Source: Thermodesulfobacteriaceae bacterium
Lineage (GTDB): Bacteria; Desulfobacterota; Thermodesulfobacteria; Thermodesulfobacteriales; Thermodesulfobacteriaceae
DNA: 64,000 bases
Reading direction: 5' to 3'
Assembly: GCA_025062245.1 (NCBI GenBank)
Contig: JANXAD010000001.1
Coordinates: forward strand, 29,508 to 93,507
In this document: positions 35,878 to 45,150 of the stretch, piece after piece
Layout: the number at the start of each line of letters is the position of its first letter
How positions within the stretch are numbered: position 1 is the first letter of the stretch
Translations under genes and position numbers: made by a program
The notes under the pieces: generated by a model
The model's database searches: none
Seen by the model: the letters and a program-made list of their open reading frames with translations, nothing else
Told to the model about the DNA's origin: nothing

Positions 35878-36384
35878 TTATTTAAATTCTGGGACAATGA
35901 GAAGGGGTCTATTCTTTTCGGTACAAAAGATACACACCTTTTGATAATCCATATTATAAAAAACAAAAAAACTATCCTTACTTCTTTTAAACCAAATATA
36001 GGCCTCCTCTGTAGACATAGGAACCAAGTCTACCTTTTTAATCAGATATCCTTCCTCAGGTTCCTCAGAAATTCCCTCTAATATTCTTTCTCCCCTAAAT
36101 TCCCTTCTTTTTTCCTTTATTTTCTTTATTTGTTTTTCTAAGGATTCATAAGCAAAATCAATGGAACTATAAATATCTTCAGTTTCCTCCTTTACTACCA
36201 AATGTTCTCCATCTCCACTCATAATTACTTCCACTATTTCTCTAAATTTTTCTCTTTTAAATAATACTTGAACCTCAACAGGACCTTCAAAATATTTTTC
36301 CAATTTTAAAAATTTTTTTTGAGCATAATTTTTTATAGCCTCAGAGGATTCCAATCCCTTAAAAGTAAAGATAAAGTTCATCAT
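35878..36384 (-). CDS. hpf: Ribosome hibernation-promoting factor, long form
   Basis: A 168-residue protein. The N-terminal S30AE domain (about 1-100) opens NFIFTFKGLESSEAIKNYAQ followed by KKFLKLEKYF and has DIYSSIDFAYESLEKQIKK. A C-terminal dimerisation domain (about 118-168) follows: KKVDLVPMSTEEAYIWFKRS. The long form promotes 100S ribosome dimers. Two adjacent ATGs (36384 and 36381) follow GGAGGGAT; either may be used. It starts 1 bp after the rpoN stop. Confidence 0.92.
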   Translation of the reverse strand: MMNFIFTFKGLESSEAIKNYAQKKFLKLEKYFEGPVEVQVLFKREKFREIVEVIMSGDGEHLVVKEETEDIYSSIDFAYESLEKQIKKIKEKRREFRGERILEGISEEPEEGYLIKKVDLVPMSTEEAYIWFKRSKDSFFVFYNMDYQKVCIFCTEKNRPLLIVPEFK

Positions 36385-36385
36385 C

Positions 36386-37795
36386 TTAGTTTATCCCTCC
36401 TCTCTTAAAATTCTTATTTTTTCTCTCTCTTATAGATGGAATCTTAAGTTCTTCTCTATATTTACTCACCGTTCTTCTTGCTATGTTTATTCCGTATTTT
36501 TGTTTCAAAATCTTAGCAATTTCACTATCACTATAGGGTTTTTGAGCCTTTTCATTACTTATAATTTCTTTAATATAATCTTTTACAGCCTTTGAAGAAA
36601 GGTCCTTACCGTGAAGGTTGGTATATCCTGTGCTAAAAAAAAATTTTAAAGGATAGATTCCTAAGGGAGTTTGAACATACTTATGAGCTATAATCCTACT
36701 TACGGTAGACTCATGTAATCCCGTAACTTGAGCTATCATTTTTAGAGTAAGAGGTTTCATATATTTTACACCCTTTTCTAAAAAATCCACTTGATGTTGT
36801 AAAATGGAAAATCCTACTTTATAGAGACTGGTAAATCTTCCATCTAAGGCCTTTAGAAGCATTTCAGCATTTCTAATCTTTTCCTTTAAAAAATTTTTAC
36901 TCTTAAAATCTAAATTTTTATAAGAGTTAAACTTTTTGTAAAAAGAACTAAATTTTATTTTATAAATGCCTTCTTTATTAATTTGAACCTTCCATTCCTC
37001 TTCTTCCTTATAAAAAATTAAATCTGGTTCTACATAGATAGTTTTTTCAAAAGTAAAATTCCTTGCCGGATAGGGTTCTAAATTCTTAATTACTTCTAAA
37101 GCAGAACCTAAGGCTCCCTTTTCATATCCATATTTTTGACTTAAAGCCTCAATTCCGTGTTCTAATTCTTCTAAATGTTTTTCAACTAAAATATAAGGCA
37201 AACTGTCCTTAGAGTAGCCTAAAAATTCTAACTGAGTAATTAAACATTCCTTTAAATCTAAGGAAGCTACACCCAAAGGGTCTAAAAATTTAAGGATTTT
37301 TCTTACCTTTTCTACTTTGCTTAAATCTACCTTAAACTCCTTAGCTACTTCGCTGGGAAGAATAGTTAAATATCCTCTTTGGTCCAAATTTCCAATTAGA
37401 TAATTAGCTATTTCCCTCTCTAAAGGAGTAAGTTCTTTAAATCCCATTTGCCAAGAAAGATATTCTGAAAGACTTTCTTCAGCTTTTAAATATTTTTCCC
37501 AAAGATTAGCTTCTTCTTCATTTATACCGGTTATAAAAGCCTCTTTATCATATAGATCTTCTGTATTCCAAGTAAGTTCTTCACTTAAACCTATTTCTTC
37601 TAAGGTTTCCTCCTTAGTTTCTAACTTAGGTAGGTCTTTATATTCTATTTCTAAAAAAGGATTGCTTTGAACTTCTTCTAAAAGGAATTCATTTAGTTCC
37701 AGGGTATTTAGTTGTAAAACTTTCAAAAGTAACTTAAGTTGAGGAGTTAATAAAAGTTGGGGTAATAATTTTAATTGATTCTTAATTTCTACCAT
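36386..37795 (-). CDS. rpoN: RNA polymerase sigma-54 factor
   Basis: A 469-residue sigma-54. The N-terminal activator-interacting region reads LKLLPQLLLTPQLKLLLKVL; the core-binding and helix-turn-helix regions follow, and the C-terminal RpoN box is ARRTVSKYREELKIPSIRER. It requires an AAA+ activator; one is encoded at 41973-43352. It sits between lptB and hpf, the usual order in many Gram-negatives. Confidence 0.96.
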   Translation of the reverse strand: MVEIKNQLKLLPQLLLTPQLKLLLKVLQLNTLELNEFLLEEVQSNPFLEIEYKDLPKLETKEETLEEIGLSEELTWNTEDLYDKEAFITGINEEEANLWEKYLKAEESLSEYLSWQMGFKELTPLEREIANYLIGNLDQRGYLTILPSEVAKEFKVDLSKVEKVRKILKFLDPLGVASLDLKECLITQLEFLGYSKDSLPYILVEKHLEELEHGIEALSQKYGYEKGALGSALEVIKNLEPYPARNFTFEKTIYVEPDLIFYKEEEEWKVQINKEGIYKIKFSSFYKKFNSYKNLDFKSKNFLKEKIRNAEMLLKALDGRFTSLYKVGFSILQHQVDFLEKGVKYMKPLTLKMIAQVTGLHESTVSRIIAHKYVQTPLGIYPLKFFFSTGYTNLHGKDLSSKAVKDYIKEIISNEKAQKPYSDSEIAKILKQKYGINIARRTVSKYREELKIPSIRERKNKNFKRGGIN

Positions 37796-37805
37796 ACCCT
37801 TTCCC

Positions 37806-38543
37806 TTAAAGGCTAAAATTTTCTCCTAAATATTTCTCTTTTACCAAAGGGTTTTCTATTAATTCTTCAGGAGTTCCCTTTCCTATGATAACTCCTTCTG
37901 CTATTACATAACCTCGATCGCAAACTTTTAAAGTATCTCTTACATTATGGTCTGAAATTAAAAGCCCTATACTTTGTTCTTTTAAAGTTTTAAAAATCTC
38001 CTTTAATTGGGCTACTCCAAGAGGATCTATTCCTGCAAAGGGTTCATCTAAAAAAATAAAGTGAGGCTCAATAAGAAGGGCTCTTACTATTTCTACCTTT
38101 CTTTTTTCACCTCCTGAAAGAGTATAAGCCTTTTCATTTAATAAAGTTTTCAAGTTAAAAAGCTCTAAATAATACTCTAATTTTTCCTCTAATTTTTGAT
38201 TAATCCTTTTAAGTCTCTCTAGGACTACCTTAAAATTTTCCATCACCGTAAGCTTTCTAAAAATAGAAGACTCTTGGGGTAAATAGATAATCCCCTTTTG
38301 GGCTCTTTGGGATACATCCAAAGAAGTTAGTTCTTCTTGATTTAAGTATACCTTTCCTTCCTCTGGCTTTAAAAAACCCACTATCAAGTAGAAGGTAGTG
38401 GTCTTTCCTGCTCCATTAGGTCCTAAAAGACCTACAATTTCTCCTTTTTCAACCCTTAAACTTACTCCCTTTACAGCTACTTTATTCTTAAAACTCTTTT
38501 TTAAATTTAAAGCTTCTAAAGTAATCTTATTTGGTGGTAACAC
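37806..38543 (-). CDS. lptB: LPS export ABC transporter ATP-binding protein
   Basis: A 245-residue ABC ATPase. Walker A is GLLGPNGAGKTTTFYL, the Q-loop is near YLPQESSIFRKLTV, the signature is YTLSGGEKRKVEI, and Walker B is FIFLDEPFAGIDP. Its similarity to LptB and its position between lptA and rpoN identify it. It powers extraction of LPS from the inner membrane with LptFG, which are not in the window. It overlaps lptA by 17 bp. Confidence 0.93.
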   Translation of the reverse strand: MLPPNKITLEALNLKKSFKNKVAVKGVSLRVEKGEIVGLLGPNGAGKTTTFYLIVGFLKPEEGKVYLNQEELTSLDVSQRAQKGIIYLPQESSIFRKLTVMENFKVVLERLKRINQKLEEKLEYYLELFNLKTLLNEKAYTLSGGEKRKVEIVRALLIEPHFIFLDEPFAGIDPLGVAQLKEIFKTLKEQSIGLLISDHNVRDTLKVCDRGYVIAEGVIIGKGTPEELIENPLVKEKYLGENFSL

Positions 38544-38997
38544 TTGCTCTTACCCTTCCTCCTTTTTTAGCTAAAACTTCACTTCTGTCTTCCTTAAAAT
38601 AAACCTTTATTACATCTCCCTCAACTAAATGGTTTTCGTACCAAACCTTAGGTTCTTCCTCTAAAACTAAAAAATCTTGATCTCTAAAATAAACAGCCTT
38701 CCCAGCATAGGCTTGCCACTTTCCCTTTTGAATCCTTACCCTTCCTAAGGCAACCAGTTTGGTAACCGTTTTCTTATCTTCTTTACTATTATTATAGTAA
38801 ATATAAAGTTTTTCGGTCCATACTTTTAAATCTTTTCTTGTAGCTTCTACATTTCCCGTAAATACCACTAAACCTTCACTTTCTAAAACTTCCATTTTAT
38901 CAGCATCAACCTTTATTTCAGAGGCAGCCAGTAACAAAGAATAAAAACTAAAAATAAATATAAAAATATTAAAAATATTAAAAATATACCTTTCCAT
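38527..38997 (-). CDS. lptA: LptA/OstA-like periplasmic LPS transport protein
   Basis: About 156 residues. An N-terminal signal/transmembrane stretch (YIFNIFNIFIFIFSFYSLLL) precedes a beta-jellyroll of the OstA/LptA type: IKVDADKMEVLESEGLVVF then TGNVEATR, and LVALGRVRIQKGKWQAYAGK. Of several in-frame ATGs, the one at 38997 has AAAGGG six bases upstream; 39003 and 39036 are alternatives. It is the first gene before an IS remnant; lptC and kdsC, commonly upstream, are absent here. Confidence 0.82.
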   Translation of the reverse strand: MERYIFNIFNIFIFIFSFYSLLLAASEIKVDADKMEVLESEGLVVFTGNVEATRKDLKVWTEKLYIYYNNSKEDKKTVTKLVALGRVRIQKGKWQAYAGKAVYFRDQDFLVLEEEPKVWYENHLVEGDVIKVYFKEDRSEVLAKKGGRVRASVTTK

Positions 38998-39059
38998 TCC
39001 CATCCCTTTATTTTCTATTATTAAAGTATAAACCATATTTTCTATTTAAACAAGTTTCT

Positions 39060-39698
39060 GTATGAGACCATAGGATTTAGGACTGAGTAAAATTTTGACC
39101 TAATTTTCGCCACACCATCTTAACGGCAATTTGTTACTCAATCCATAAGCCCCTCTCCACCCTCTATATCATACCCCAACTCCTCCTCCATATAGGTCTC
39201 TCAAATCCGCATCCAACCTCCTATTAAATCGCTTAACACTACTATTCCCTTTCAGATTCCTCGGATAATTAAAATAGTGCATATAAGTTTCAAATACCTT
39301 ATTATTCTACCTATCCTCAATACCCACACCTTTCCTCATTCCTTTCTTACCAAAATCTATCCACCAAAGGGCTTAAGCTTTTCCTTACCTATTTGTGGTC
39401 TCTTCCGCTTTTGAGCCTTCCTCTTTACCTCCACTTTCCTTTAAAAGTTTCTTCAACCTGTAAAAAGTGCTTTTAGATACTCCATAGGCTTCTTTTGTTG
39501 CTTGAGTGCTATAGAGAAAACTTCCTCTATGGAAGAAGCTTCTTTAATATAGTTTGGGTCTTTCAAGCATTTTTGTATCTTGAACAATATTTGGAGAGAT
39601 AGTAAAAGAATACATGGGAGATGTCCTTCTAGGATTGATTTTTTAATTTTTAATTTTACCACTTTCTTACATTCCAATAAGAGGCAGAGCTTATGCAG
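39060..39698 (-). mobile_element. Decayed insertion sequence, copy B (inverted, internally deleted)
   Basis: The minus strand matches copy A (2613-3510) at both ends: CTGCATAAG with GTAAGAAAGTGG at the left end, and TTTACTCAGTCC through the CTCATAC end at the right. The transposase helix-turn-helix is readable as TKEAYGVSKSTFYRLKKLL, but the frame is broken repeatedly. It is about 260 bp shorter than copy A because of internal deletion. It occupies almost all of the gap between lptA and the glycosyltransferase at 39770; the remaining stretch shows only a poor promoter-like sequence. Confidence 0.78.
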
Positions 39699-39769
39699 GG
39701 GGAAGAGAGAAGGTTTGCTTTTTTGACCCTTTACAAATAAAAAAGTAAGGATAATTTAAAAAAACGGAA

Positions 39770-40681
39770 ATGAAGATTTCAATCGTTATACCCGTTCATA
39801 ATGAAGAAAAAAATATTCCTTATGTTTACACTGAGTTAAAGGAAATTTTAAAAGAATTATCAAAAAATAAAAAATTTAGTTATGAAATAATTTTTGTGAA
39901 TGATGGAAGTACGGACACCTCCTTAGAGGTGCTTAAAAATTTAAAAAGAGAGGATAAAGGCTTAAGGATTCTCAATATGGACAAAAACCGAGGACAAGCT
40001 GCTGCTTTAACTGCAGGATTTTTTTATGCCAGGGGAAATTTTATTATTACTATGGATGGAGATGGGCAAAATGATCCAAGATATATTCCTATTATTTTAA
40101 GCAAGTTAAAGGAAGGCTATAAAGTAGTAACCGGTTTTAGACAACAAAGAAAAGAACCCTTTTTAACACGAGTCTTACCTTCCAAGATTGCCAACAAGAT
40201 AATAGCCCTTTTTACGGGACTTAAAGTTCGAGACAATGGTTGTTCTCTTAAGGGATATAGAAGGGGAGTTCCTCAAAAGTGGCAAATCCCTCAGGGATTT
40301 CATAGATTTATTCCAGCCCTTTTCGGAGTAAAAAATGATGAAGTATTTGAAATTCCTATCATAGATAGACCAAGGCTTCATGGTAAAACCCATTACAGTC
40401 TTAAAAGAACCTTTGAGGTTTTAAGAGATCTTTTAACTATTCCCTTTATTTTAAAGGACCCGGTTAAATATGAAAGAACATGGAAAGGTGTTTTTGAATT
40501 AAGCCTTTTTATTCTTTCAGGACTTTTCTTTTTTTTTCTTCTTGATTTTTCTCTTTCCTTCTTAATAATAGATCTCTTTTTAGGACTTTTTTCCCTTCTT
40601 TCTTATGTTATTTGGCAAAACTTACAAAGGTTTAATTTAGCCCAAGTAGAAGGGGTATTTAAAGTAGAAGAAATTCTTTAA
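39770..40681 (+). CDS. GT2-family glycosyltransferase (DPM1/ArnC-like) with C-terminal membrane segments
   Basis: A 303-residue protein. The catalytic GT-A domain has SIVIPVHNEEKNIPYVYTEL, IIFVNDGSTDTSLEVL, the metal site MDGDGQNDP, and RDNGCSLKGYRRGV. Two hydrophobic helices follow near 244-280. This matches polyprenyl-phosphate glycosyltransferases that load a sugar onto a lipid carrier at the inner membrane. The sugar is unknown. It is the first gene of a plus-strand run; its stop directly abuts the ATG of the histidine kinase. Confidence 0.88.
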   Translation: MKISIVIPVHNEEKNIPYVYTELKEILKELSKNKKFSYEIIFVNDGSTDTSLEVLKNLKREDKGLRILNMDKNRGQAAALTAGFFYARGNFIITMDGDGQNDPRYIPIILSKLKEGYKVVTGFRQQRKEPFLTRVLPSKIANKIIALFTGLKVRDNGCSLKGYRRGVPQKWQIPQGFHRFIPALFGVKNDEVFEIPIIDRPRLHGKTHYSLKRTFEVLRDLLTIPFILKDPVKYERTWKGVFELSLFILSGLFFFFLLDFSLSFLIIDLFLGLFSLLSYVIWQNLQRFNLAQVEGVFKVEEIL

Positions 40682-41971
40682 ATGGAAAAAGTTCCTAAGT
40701 TTAAGGACAATATTCTTTTTTTGGGATTCCTTTTTTTAATTGTATTTACCTTCTGGACAGGCTTTCAGATTCTTTACTTTAAAAAATATTTAGAAAAATC
40801 TTTAATTAGTAAAGCTGAAAATTCTTTAAATTTAATAGAAAATAAGCTTTCCGATTACGTAAAATTTTTAGAAACCTATTACAAAATACCCTTTATTCCA
40901 GAATTTGCCGAATTACCTGAAAGTAAGGGATGGCTTTTAGAGCTTATAGAATTTTTAGAAGCCCTTTTTAAAAGGGAAAAATTTTTAAATTTAGCTATCT
41001 ACTATCAAAATAAGCCTTTACTATCCTGGGATACTGAGGAAGCTGAATTTAAAACTCCCTCTAAACTTGCTAAGGCTCAATTTCAGTGTAAGGAAGAGTT
41101 TATTTTAAAAAGGGATACTCTAACTGCTTGTAAGTTAGTTAAAATTGAAAAATATCCCTATCTTATTTATTTGGCTTTAGATATTTCCTATTACCGAAAA
41201 ACCTTTCTAAAGTATGTAACTATAGTAATTTTAGTTTATCTTCTCAATTCTATTTTAATAGGGTATTTTATGTTAAAATTAATACGGGCTGAAAGAAAAA
41301 AAGAAGAGATCCAGAAAAAGTTAAATGCTGAAAAGGAATTAGCTCTTTTAGGAAGGATGTCTGCCACTATTGCTCACGAAATAAGAAATACTTTAAATAC
41401 TTTAGCTCTTTTGTTACAAACCCAACCTGGCCAGGAGGAAACGAAAAAATATATTACCCAAACCATGGGTGAAATTCAAAAACTTTCCCATCATTTTCAA
41501 GAGATTTTAATTTTTACTAAGGATCTTAAGATTAATTTAGAAAAATTTTCTATAGAGGATTTTCTCTTAGAGTTACGTTTGTTTTTTTCTTCCTTAAACA
41601 CTAAGGGAGAACTTATTTTGGAGATTCAAAATTCTTTAAAGGAACTTTATGGAGACAGATTTTGGCTTAAAAAAGCGGTAGAAAACCTTTTAAAAAATGC
41701 CATTTCAGCCAGTCCTCCTCAAGGAAAGGTTATTTTAAAACTTTATGAAACCAAGGACAGATTTTTTATAGAGGTCGGGGATGAGGGAGAAGTTATTTCA
41801 CCTTCAGAAAAGGAAAAAATTTTTGAAGCCTTTTATACTACTAAAAAAGAAGGACTGGGGATTGGACTTTATTTAATTAAAAAAATCATAGAGGCCCACA
41901 AAGGAGAGGTTACAGTAGAAAACTTAGAACCTAAAGGCAAGGTTTTTATCCTTTCTTGGAAAAAGGGCTAA
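40682..41971 (+). CDS. Sensor histidine kinase (NtrB/AtoS type)
   Basis: A 429-residue membrane kinase. A transmembrane helix lies at about 11-31, a periplasmic sensor region at about 35-175, and a second helix at about 177-199. The HisKA phospho-acceptor is His232 in SATIAHEIRNTLNT (Thr replaces the usual Pro after the Asn). The ATPase domain has the N-box AVENLLKNAISASP and GLGIGLYLIKKIIEAHKG. The G1 motif is altered (VGDEGEVIS). The signal is unknown. It is immediately followed by its probable partner regulator. Confidence 0.9.
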   Translation: MEKVPKFKDNILFLGFLFLIVFTFWTGFQILYFKKYLEKSLISKAENSLNLIENKLSDYVKFLETYYKIPFIPEFAELPESKGWLLELIEFLEALFKREKFLNLAIYYQNKPLLSWDTEEAEFKTPSKLAKAQFQCKEEFILKRDTLTACKLVKIEKYPYLIYLALDISYYRKTFLKYVTIVILVYLLNSILIGYFMLKLIRAERKKEEIQKKLNAEKELALLGRMSATIAHEIRNTLNTLALLLQTQPGQEETKKYITQTMGEIQKLSHHFQEILIFTKDLKINLEKFSIEDFLLELRLFFSSLNTKGELILEIQNSLKELYGDRFWLKKAVENLLKNAISASPPQGKVILKLYETKDRFFIEVGDEGEVISPSEKEKIFEAFYTTKKEGLGIGLYLIKKIIEAHKGEVTVENLEPKGKVFILSWKKG

Positions 41972-41972
41972 A

Positions 41973-43352
41973 ATGAAAAGGGAATACCTTTTAGTTATAG
42001 AAGATGAAAAAAATCAAAGGGAAATTTTAACGGATTTTCTAAAAAAGAAGGGATTTTCTGTAGATTCTGCAGATTCTGTAGTTTCAGCTAAAAAGCTTTT
42101 AAGCAAAAGGGATTACCAAGTTATACTTTTAGACTGGAAGCTACCTGATGGGGATGGTTTAGAGTTTCTTTCGGAAATAAAGGAGAAACATCCTTTGACT
42201 CCTGTGATTATGATTACTGCTTTTGCCAATGTTGAGCATGCTGTTCTTTCTATGAAAAAGGGTGCTTACTATTACTTAGCTAAACCTATCAATTTAGAGG
42301 AACTTCTCCTTTTAGTGGAGAGAGCTATTAAGGAATTTAATTTAACCCGGGAAGTAGAACTTCTTAAAGAAAAGGTTAAGTATTTTTCTTCCCAATTTAA
42401 GATTTCTGAGGAAGGAATTATTGCTGAAAGTCCAGCTATGAAAAAGATCTTTTCCTTGGTAAACAAGTTTGCTGAGGCTTCGGCTCCAGTTTTAATAACA
42501 GGTGAATCTGGAACCGGAAAGGAAGTGATAGCAAGACTTATTCATCACTTAGGTCCTACTAAAGAGGGTCCTTTTATTCAAATCAACTGTGCAGCTATTC
42601 CTGAAACTTTGCTTGAATCTGAACTTTTTGGTTATGAAAAAGGAGCTTTTACGGGAGCTACCCATAGTAAACCTGGACTTTTTGAATTAGCAGAAGGCGG
42701 AACCCTCTTTTTAGATGAAATAGGAGAGATGCCTCTTTCTATTCAAGCTAAACTTTTAAAGGTTTTACAAGATGGAACCTTTAGAAGATTAGGAAGCTTA
42801 AAAGAAATCAAAGGACATTTTAGACTTATAGCTGCTACCAACAGAAACCTTTCTCAGCTTATCGAGAAAGGTGCTTTTAGAGAGGACCTTTTCTGGAGGT
42901 TAAACGTTCTTAATATCCATCTTCCACCCCTCCGAGAAAGAAAAGAAGATATCTTACCACTTACAGAATACTTTATTAAAAAATTCAACACTAAATATAA
43001 TAAAAAAATTCAGGGGCTCTCTCTTTCTGCTATTAACCTTTTATTAAAATATAAATTTCCTGGTAATGTGAGAGAATTAGAAAATCGTATAGAACGAGGA
43101 ATAATCTTAACAGAGGAAGAGATTTTAACGGAAGAGGATTTGGGATTAACGGAAAGTAGTGATAGAAAGGACGAGTTTTTAGAAAATCTTTTAAGTCTTC
43201 CCTTAGAAAGGGCCGTGGAGAATTTAGAAAAATATCGTATAAAACAGGCCTTACAATTAAGTAGGGGAGTAAAATCTAAAGCTGCAGAACTTCTGGGAAT
43301 TACAGAAAGAATGCTAAGGTATAAAATTGAAAAATATCAGATAGGAGGTTAG
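41973..43352 (+). CDS. Sigma-54-dependent response regulator (NtrC family)
   Basis: A 459-residue protein with three domains. The receiver has phospho-acceptor Asp54 (VILLDWKLPDG). The AAA+ domain has Walker A GESGTGKEVIARLI, the sigma-54 contact loop GAFTGA, and Walker B GGTLFLDEIGEMPLS. A C-terminal Fis-type helix-turn-helix reads GVKSKAAELLGITERMLRYK. It should activate sigma-54 promoters with RpoN, which is encoded about 4 kb away on the opposite strand. I could not find a convincing -24/-12 site in this window, so targets are unknown. It starts 1 bp after the kinase. Confidence 0.95.
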   Translation: MKREYLLVIEDEKNQREILTDFLKKKGFSVDSADSVVSAKKLLSKRDYQVILLDWKLPDGDGLEFLSEIKEKHPLTPVIMITAFANVEHAVLSMKKGAYYYLAKPINLEELLLLVERAIKEFNLTREVELLKEKVKYFSSQFKISEEGIIAESPAMKKIFSLVNKFAEASAPVLITGESGTGKEVIARLIHHLGPTKEGPFIQINCAAIPETLLESELFGYEKGAFTGATHSKPGLFELAEGGTLFLDEIGEMPLSIQAKLLKVLQDGTFRRLGSLKEIKGHFRLIAATNRNLSQLIEKGAFREDLFWRLNVLNIHLPPLRERKEDILPLTEYFIKKFNTKYNKKIQGLSLSAINLLLKYKFPGNVRELENRIERGIILTEEEILTEEDLGLTESSDRKDEFLENLLSLPLERAVENLEKYRIKQALQLSRGVKSKAAELLGITERMLRYKIEKYQIGG

Positions 43353-43357
43353 GATAG

Positions 43358-44596
43358 ATGAAACCTTTAAGAGATATAGATCCTGAAATTTGGGAATGTA
43401 TTCAGAGAGAAATAGAACGTCAAGAATATCAGTTAGAAATGATAGCTTCAGAAAATTTAGCTGATTTAGCAGTGATGGAGGCTGAGGGTTCTCCTTTGAT
43501 GAACAAATATGCCGAGGGTTATCCTTCCGCTCGTTATTATGGAGGGTGTGACTTTATAGATGAGGTAGAAAGATTAGCAATTGAAAGGGTGAAACTTCTT
43601 TTTGGAGCAGAATATGCTAATGTTCAACCCCATTCGGGAACCCAAGCCAATATGGCTGTATACTTTGCTATCTTAAATCTTGGAGACACCATACTTTCCA
43701 TGGATTTAACTCATGGAGGGCATCTATCTCACGGAGCCACGGTTAATTTTTCAGGAAAATTTTATCAAGTTTTTTACTATGGTGTTTCTAAGGAAACGGA
43801 AACTATAGATTATGAAGAGGTAAGAAAATTGGCTTTAACTTATAAACCTAAGTTAATTGTAGCTGGAGCAAGTGCCTATCCGAGAACCATTGATTTTGAG
43901 GCTTTTAGTGAAATTGCCAAAGAAGTTAAGGCTTATTTGATGGCAGATATAGCCCATATTGCAGGACTTATTGCAGCTGGCATTCATCCTTCCCCTATTC
44001 CCTATGCTGACTTTGTTACCTCTACCACTCATAAAACTTTGAGAGGTCCTCGGGGAGGGTTCATTCTATGTAAAGAAAGATACGGTGAACTTATAGATAA
44101 AGTAGTTTTTCCAGGAATTCAAGGGGGGCCTCACATGAACATTATCGCAGCTAAGGCAGTCTGCTTTAAAGAAGCTTTACAACCAGAATTTAAGGAATAT
44201 CAACAACAAATAGTTAAAAATGCTAAAACTATAGCCCGTATTTTAAAGGAGAACAAATTTAGAGTTATAACTGGAGGAACAGATAATCACTTGATTTTAA
44301 TAGATGTCTCTTCTCAAGGTTTAACGGGAGCTCAAGCAGAAAAACTCTTAGAAAGTGCAGGGATAACGGTTAACAAAAATTCCATACCCTTTGACCCCTT
44401 ACCTCCCAAAATAACCAGTGGAATTAGAATTGGCACTCCTGCCATTACTACTCGAGGTTTAAAAGAAAAGGAAGTAGAAGAGGTAGCTATTTGGATTTGT
44501 GAAATTTTAAAAAATCCTGAAAAGGAAAACCTAAGAAAAGAGATAAAAGAAAAGGTAAGAAGGCTTTGTGAAAGGTTTCCCTTTTATAGGAGGTAG
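43358..44596 (+). CDS. glyA: Serine hydroxymethyltransferase
   Basis: PLP enzyme that interconverts serine and glycine with tetrahydrofolate, 412 residues. Motifs are [34 protein letters not shown], the PLP lysine in [14 protein letters not shown], and [14 protein letters not shown] near the C-terminus. It lies 5 bp after the response regulator, with AGGAGG before the ATG, so it shares the transcript with the signalling genes or has an internal promoter. With the dCMP deaminase downstream it feeds one-carbon and thymidylate metabolism. Confidence 0.96.
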   Translation: MKPLRDIDPEIWECIQREIERQEYQLEMIASENLADLAVMEAEGSPLMNKYAEGYPSARYYGGCDFIDEVERLAIERVKLLFGAEYANVQPHSGTQANMAVYFAILNLGDTILSMDLTHGGHLSHGATVNFSGKFYQVFYYGVSKETETIDYEEVRKLALTYKPKLIVAGASAYPRTIDFEAFSEIAKEVKAYLMADIAHIAGLIAAGIHPSPIPYADFVTSTTHKTLRGPRGGFILCKERYGELIDKVVFPGIQGGPHMNIIAAKAVCFKEALQPEFKEYQQQIVKNAKTIARILKENKFRVITGGTDNHLILIDVSSQGLTGAQAEKLLESAGITVNKNSIPFDPLPPKITSGIRIGTPAITTRGLKEKEVEEVAIWICEILKNPEKENLRKEIKEKVRRLCERFPFYRR

Positions 44597-44598
44597 TT

Positions 44599-45150
44599 GT
44601 GGAAAGACCAGACTGGGATGAGTATTTTATGCTTATTGCAAAAATAGTTGCTCTTCGTTCTGGATGTAATTCCAGGCCCACAGGAGCAGTTATTGTTAAA
44701 AACAAAAGAATTTTAGCTACCGGCTACAATGGTCCTATGCCAGGAGCTTGGCACTGCACAGATAGAGGACCAAACTACTGCTTTAGAAGAGAAAGGGGAA
44801 TACCAGATATAGACAAGTATAACTTTTGCAGAGCCACCCATGCTGAAGCCAATGCTATTGCCCAAGCTTCTAAGTTTGGCATCTCCGTTGAAGGAGCAAG
44901 TATTTACTGCACCTTAGCTCCCTGTTATGTATGTTTAAAACTTATAGCCTCAGCAGGTATCAAGGAAGTTTACTACGAATATGACTATGAAAGCAGAGAC
45001 TTTGAAAGAGATGAATTTTGGAAATCTGCCATAAAAGAGGCAGGTCTTAGGGTCTTCAAACCGATAAAACTTTCAGAAAAAACCCTTCAAGCCTTAAAAG
45101 AAATTCTACCCTATCCAACTTCTAAAAGAAAGCTTGAGCCTACCTCCTAA
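44599..45150 (+). CDS. dCMP/deoxycytidylate deaminase family protein (ComEB-like)
   Basis: A 183-residue zinc deaminase. The zinc site is HAEANAIAQ with the catalytic Glu, and CTLAPCYVCLKLI with the two Cys ligands. The N-terminal part (SGCNSRPTGAVIVKNKRIL, then ATGYNGPMPG) matches dCMP deaminases that yield dUMP for thymidylate synthesis. The start is GTG with AGGAGG upstream, 2 bp after glyA. Its 3' end overlaps the convergent tatC by 11 bp. ThyX and Dut for the same pathway are encoded at 49-50.5 kb. Confidence 0.9.
   Translation: MERPDWDEYFMLIAKIVALRSGCNSRPTGAVIVKNKRILATGYNGPMPGAWHCTDRGPNYCFRRERGIPDIDKYNFCRATHAEANAIAQASKFGISVEGASIYCTLAPCYVCLKLIASAGIKEVYYEYDYESRDFERDEFWKSAIKEAGLRVFKPIKLSEKTLQALKEILPYPTSKRKLEPTS

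Noticed and set aside
39453..39677. 74-codon minus-strand frame as a gene
   Set aside because: It is a shifted reading of the decayed transposase of IS copy B.
41973..43352. A -24/-12 sigma-54 promoter for the regulator's own operon or others
   Set aside because: I looked for GG-N10-GC patterns of the TGGCAC-N5-TTGC type upstream of genes and found no convincing match.
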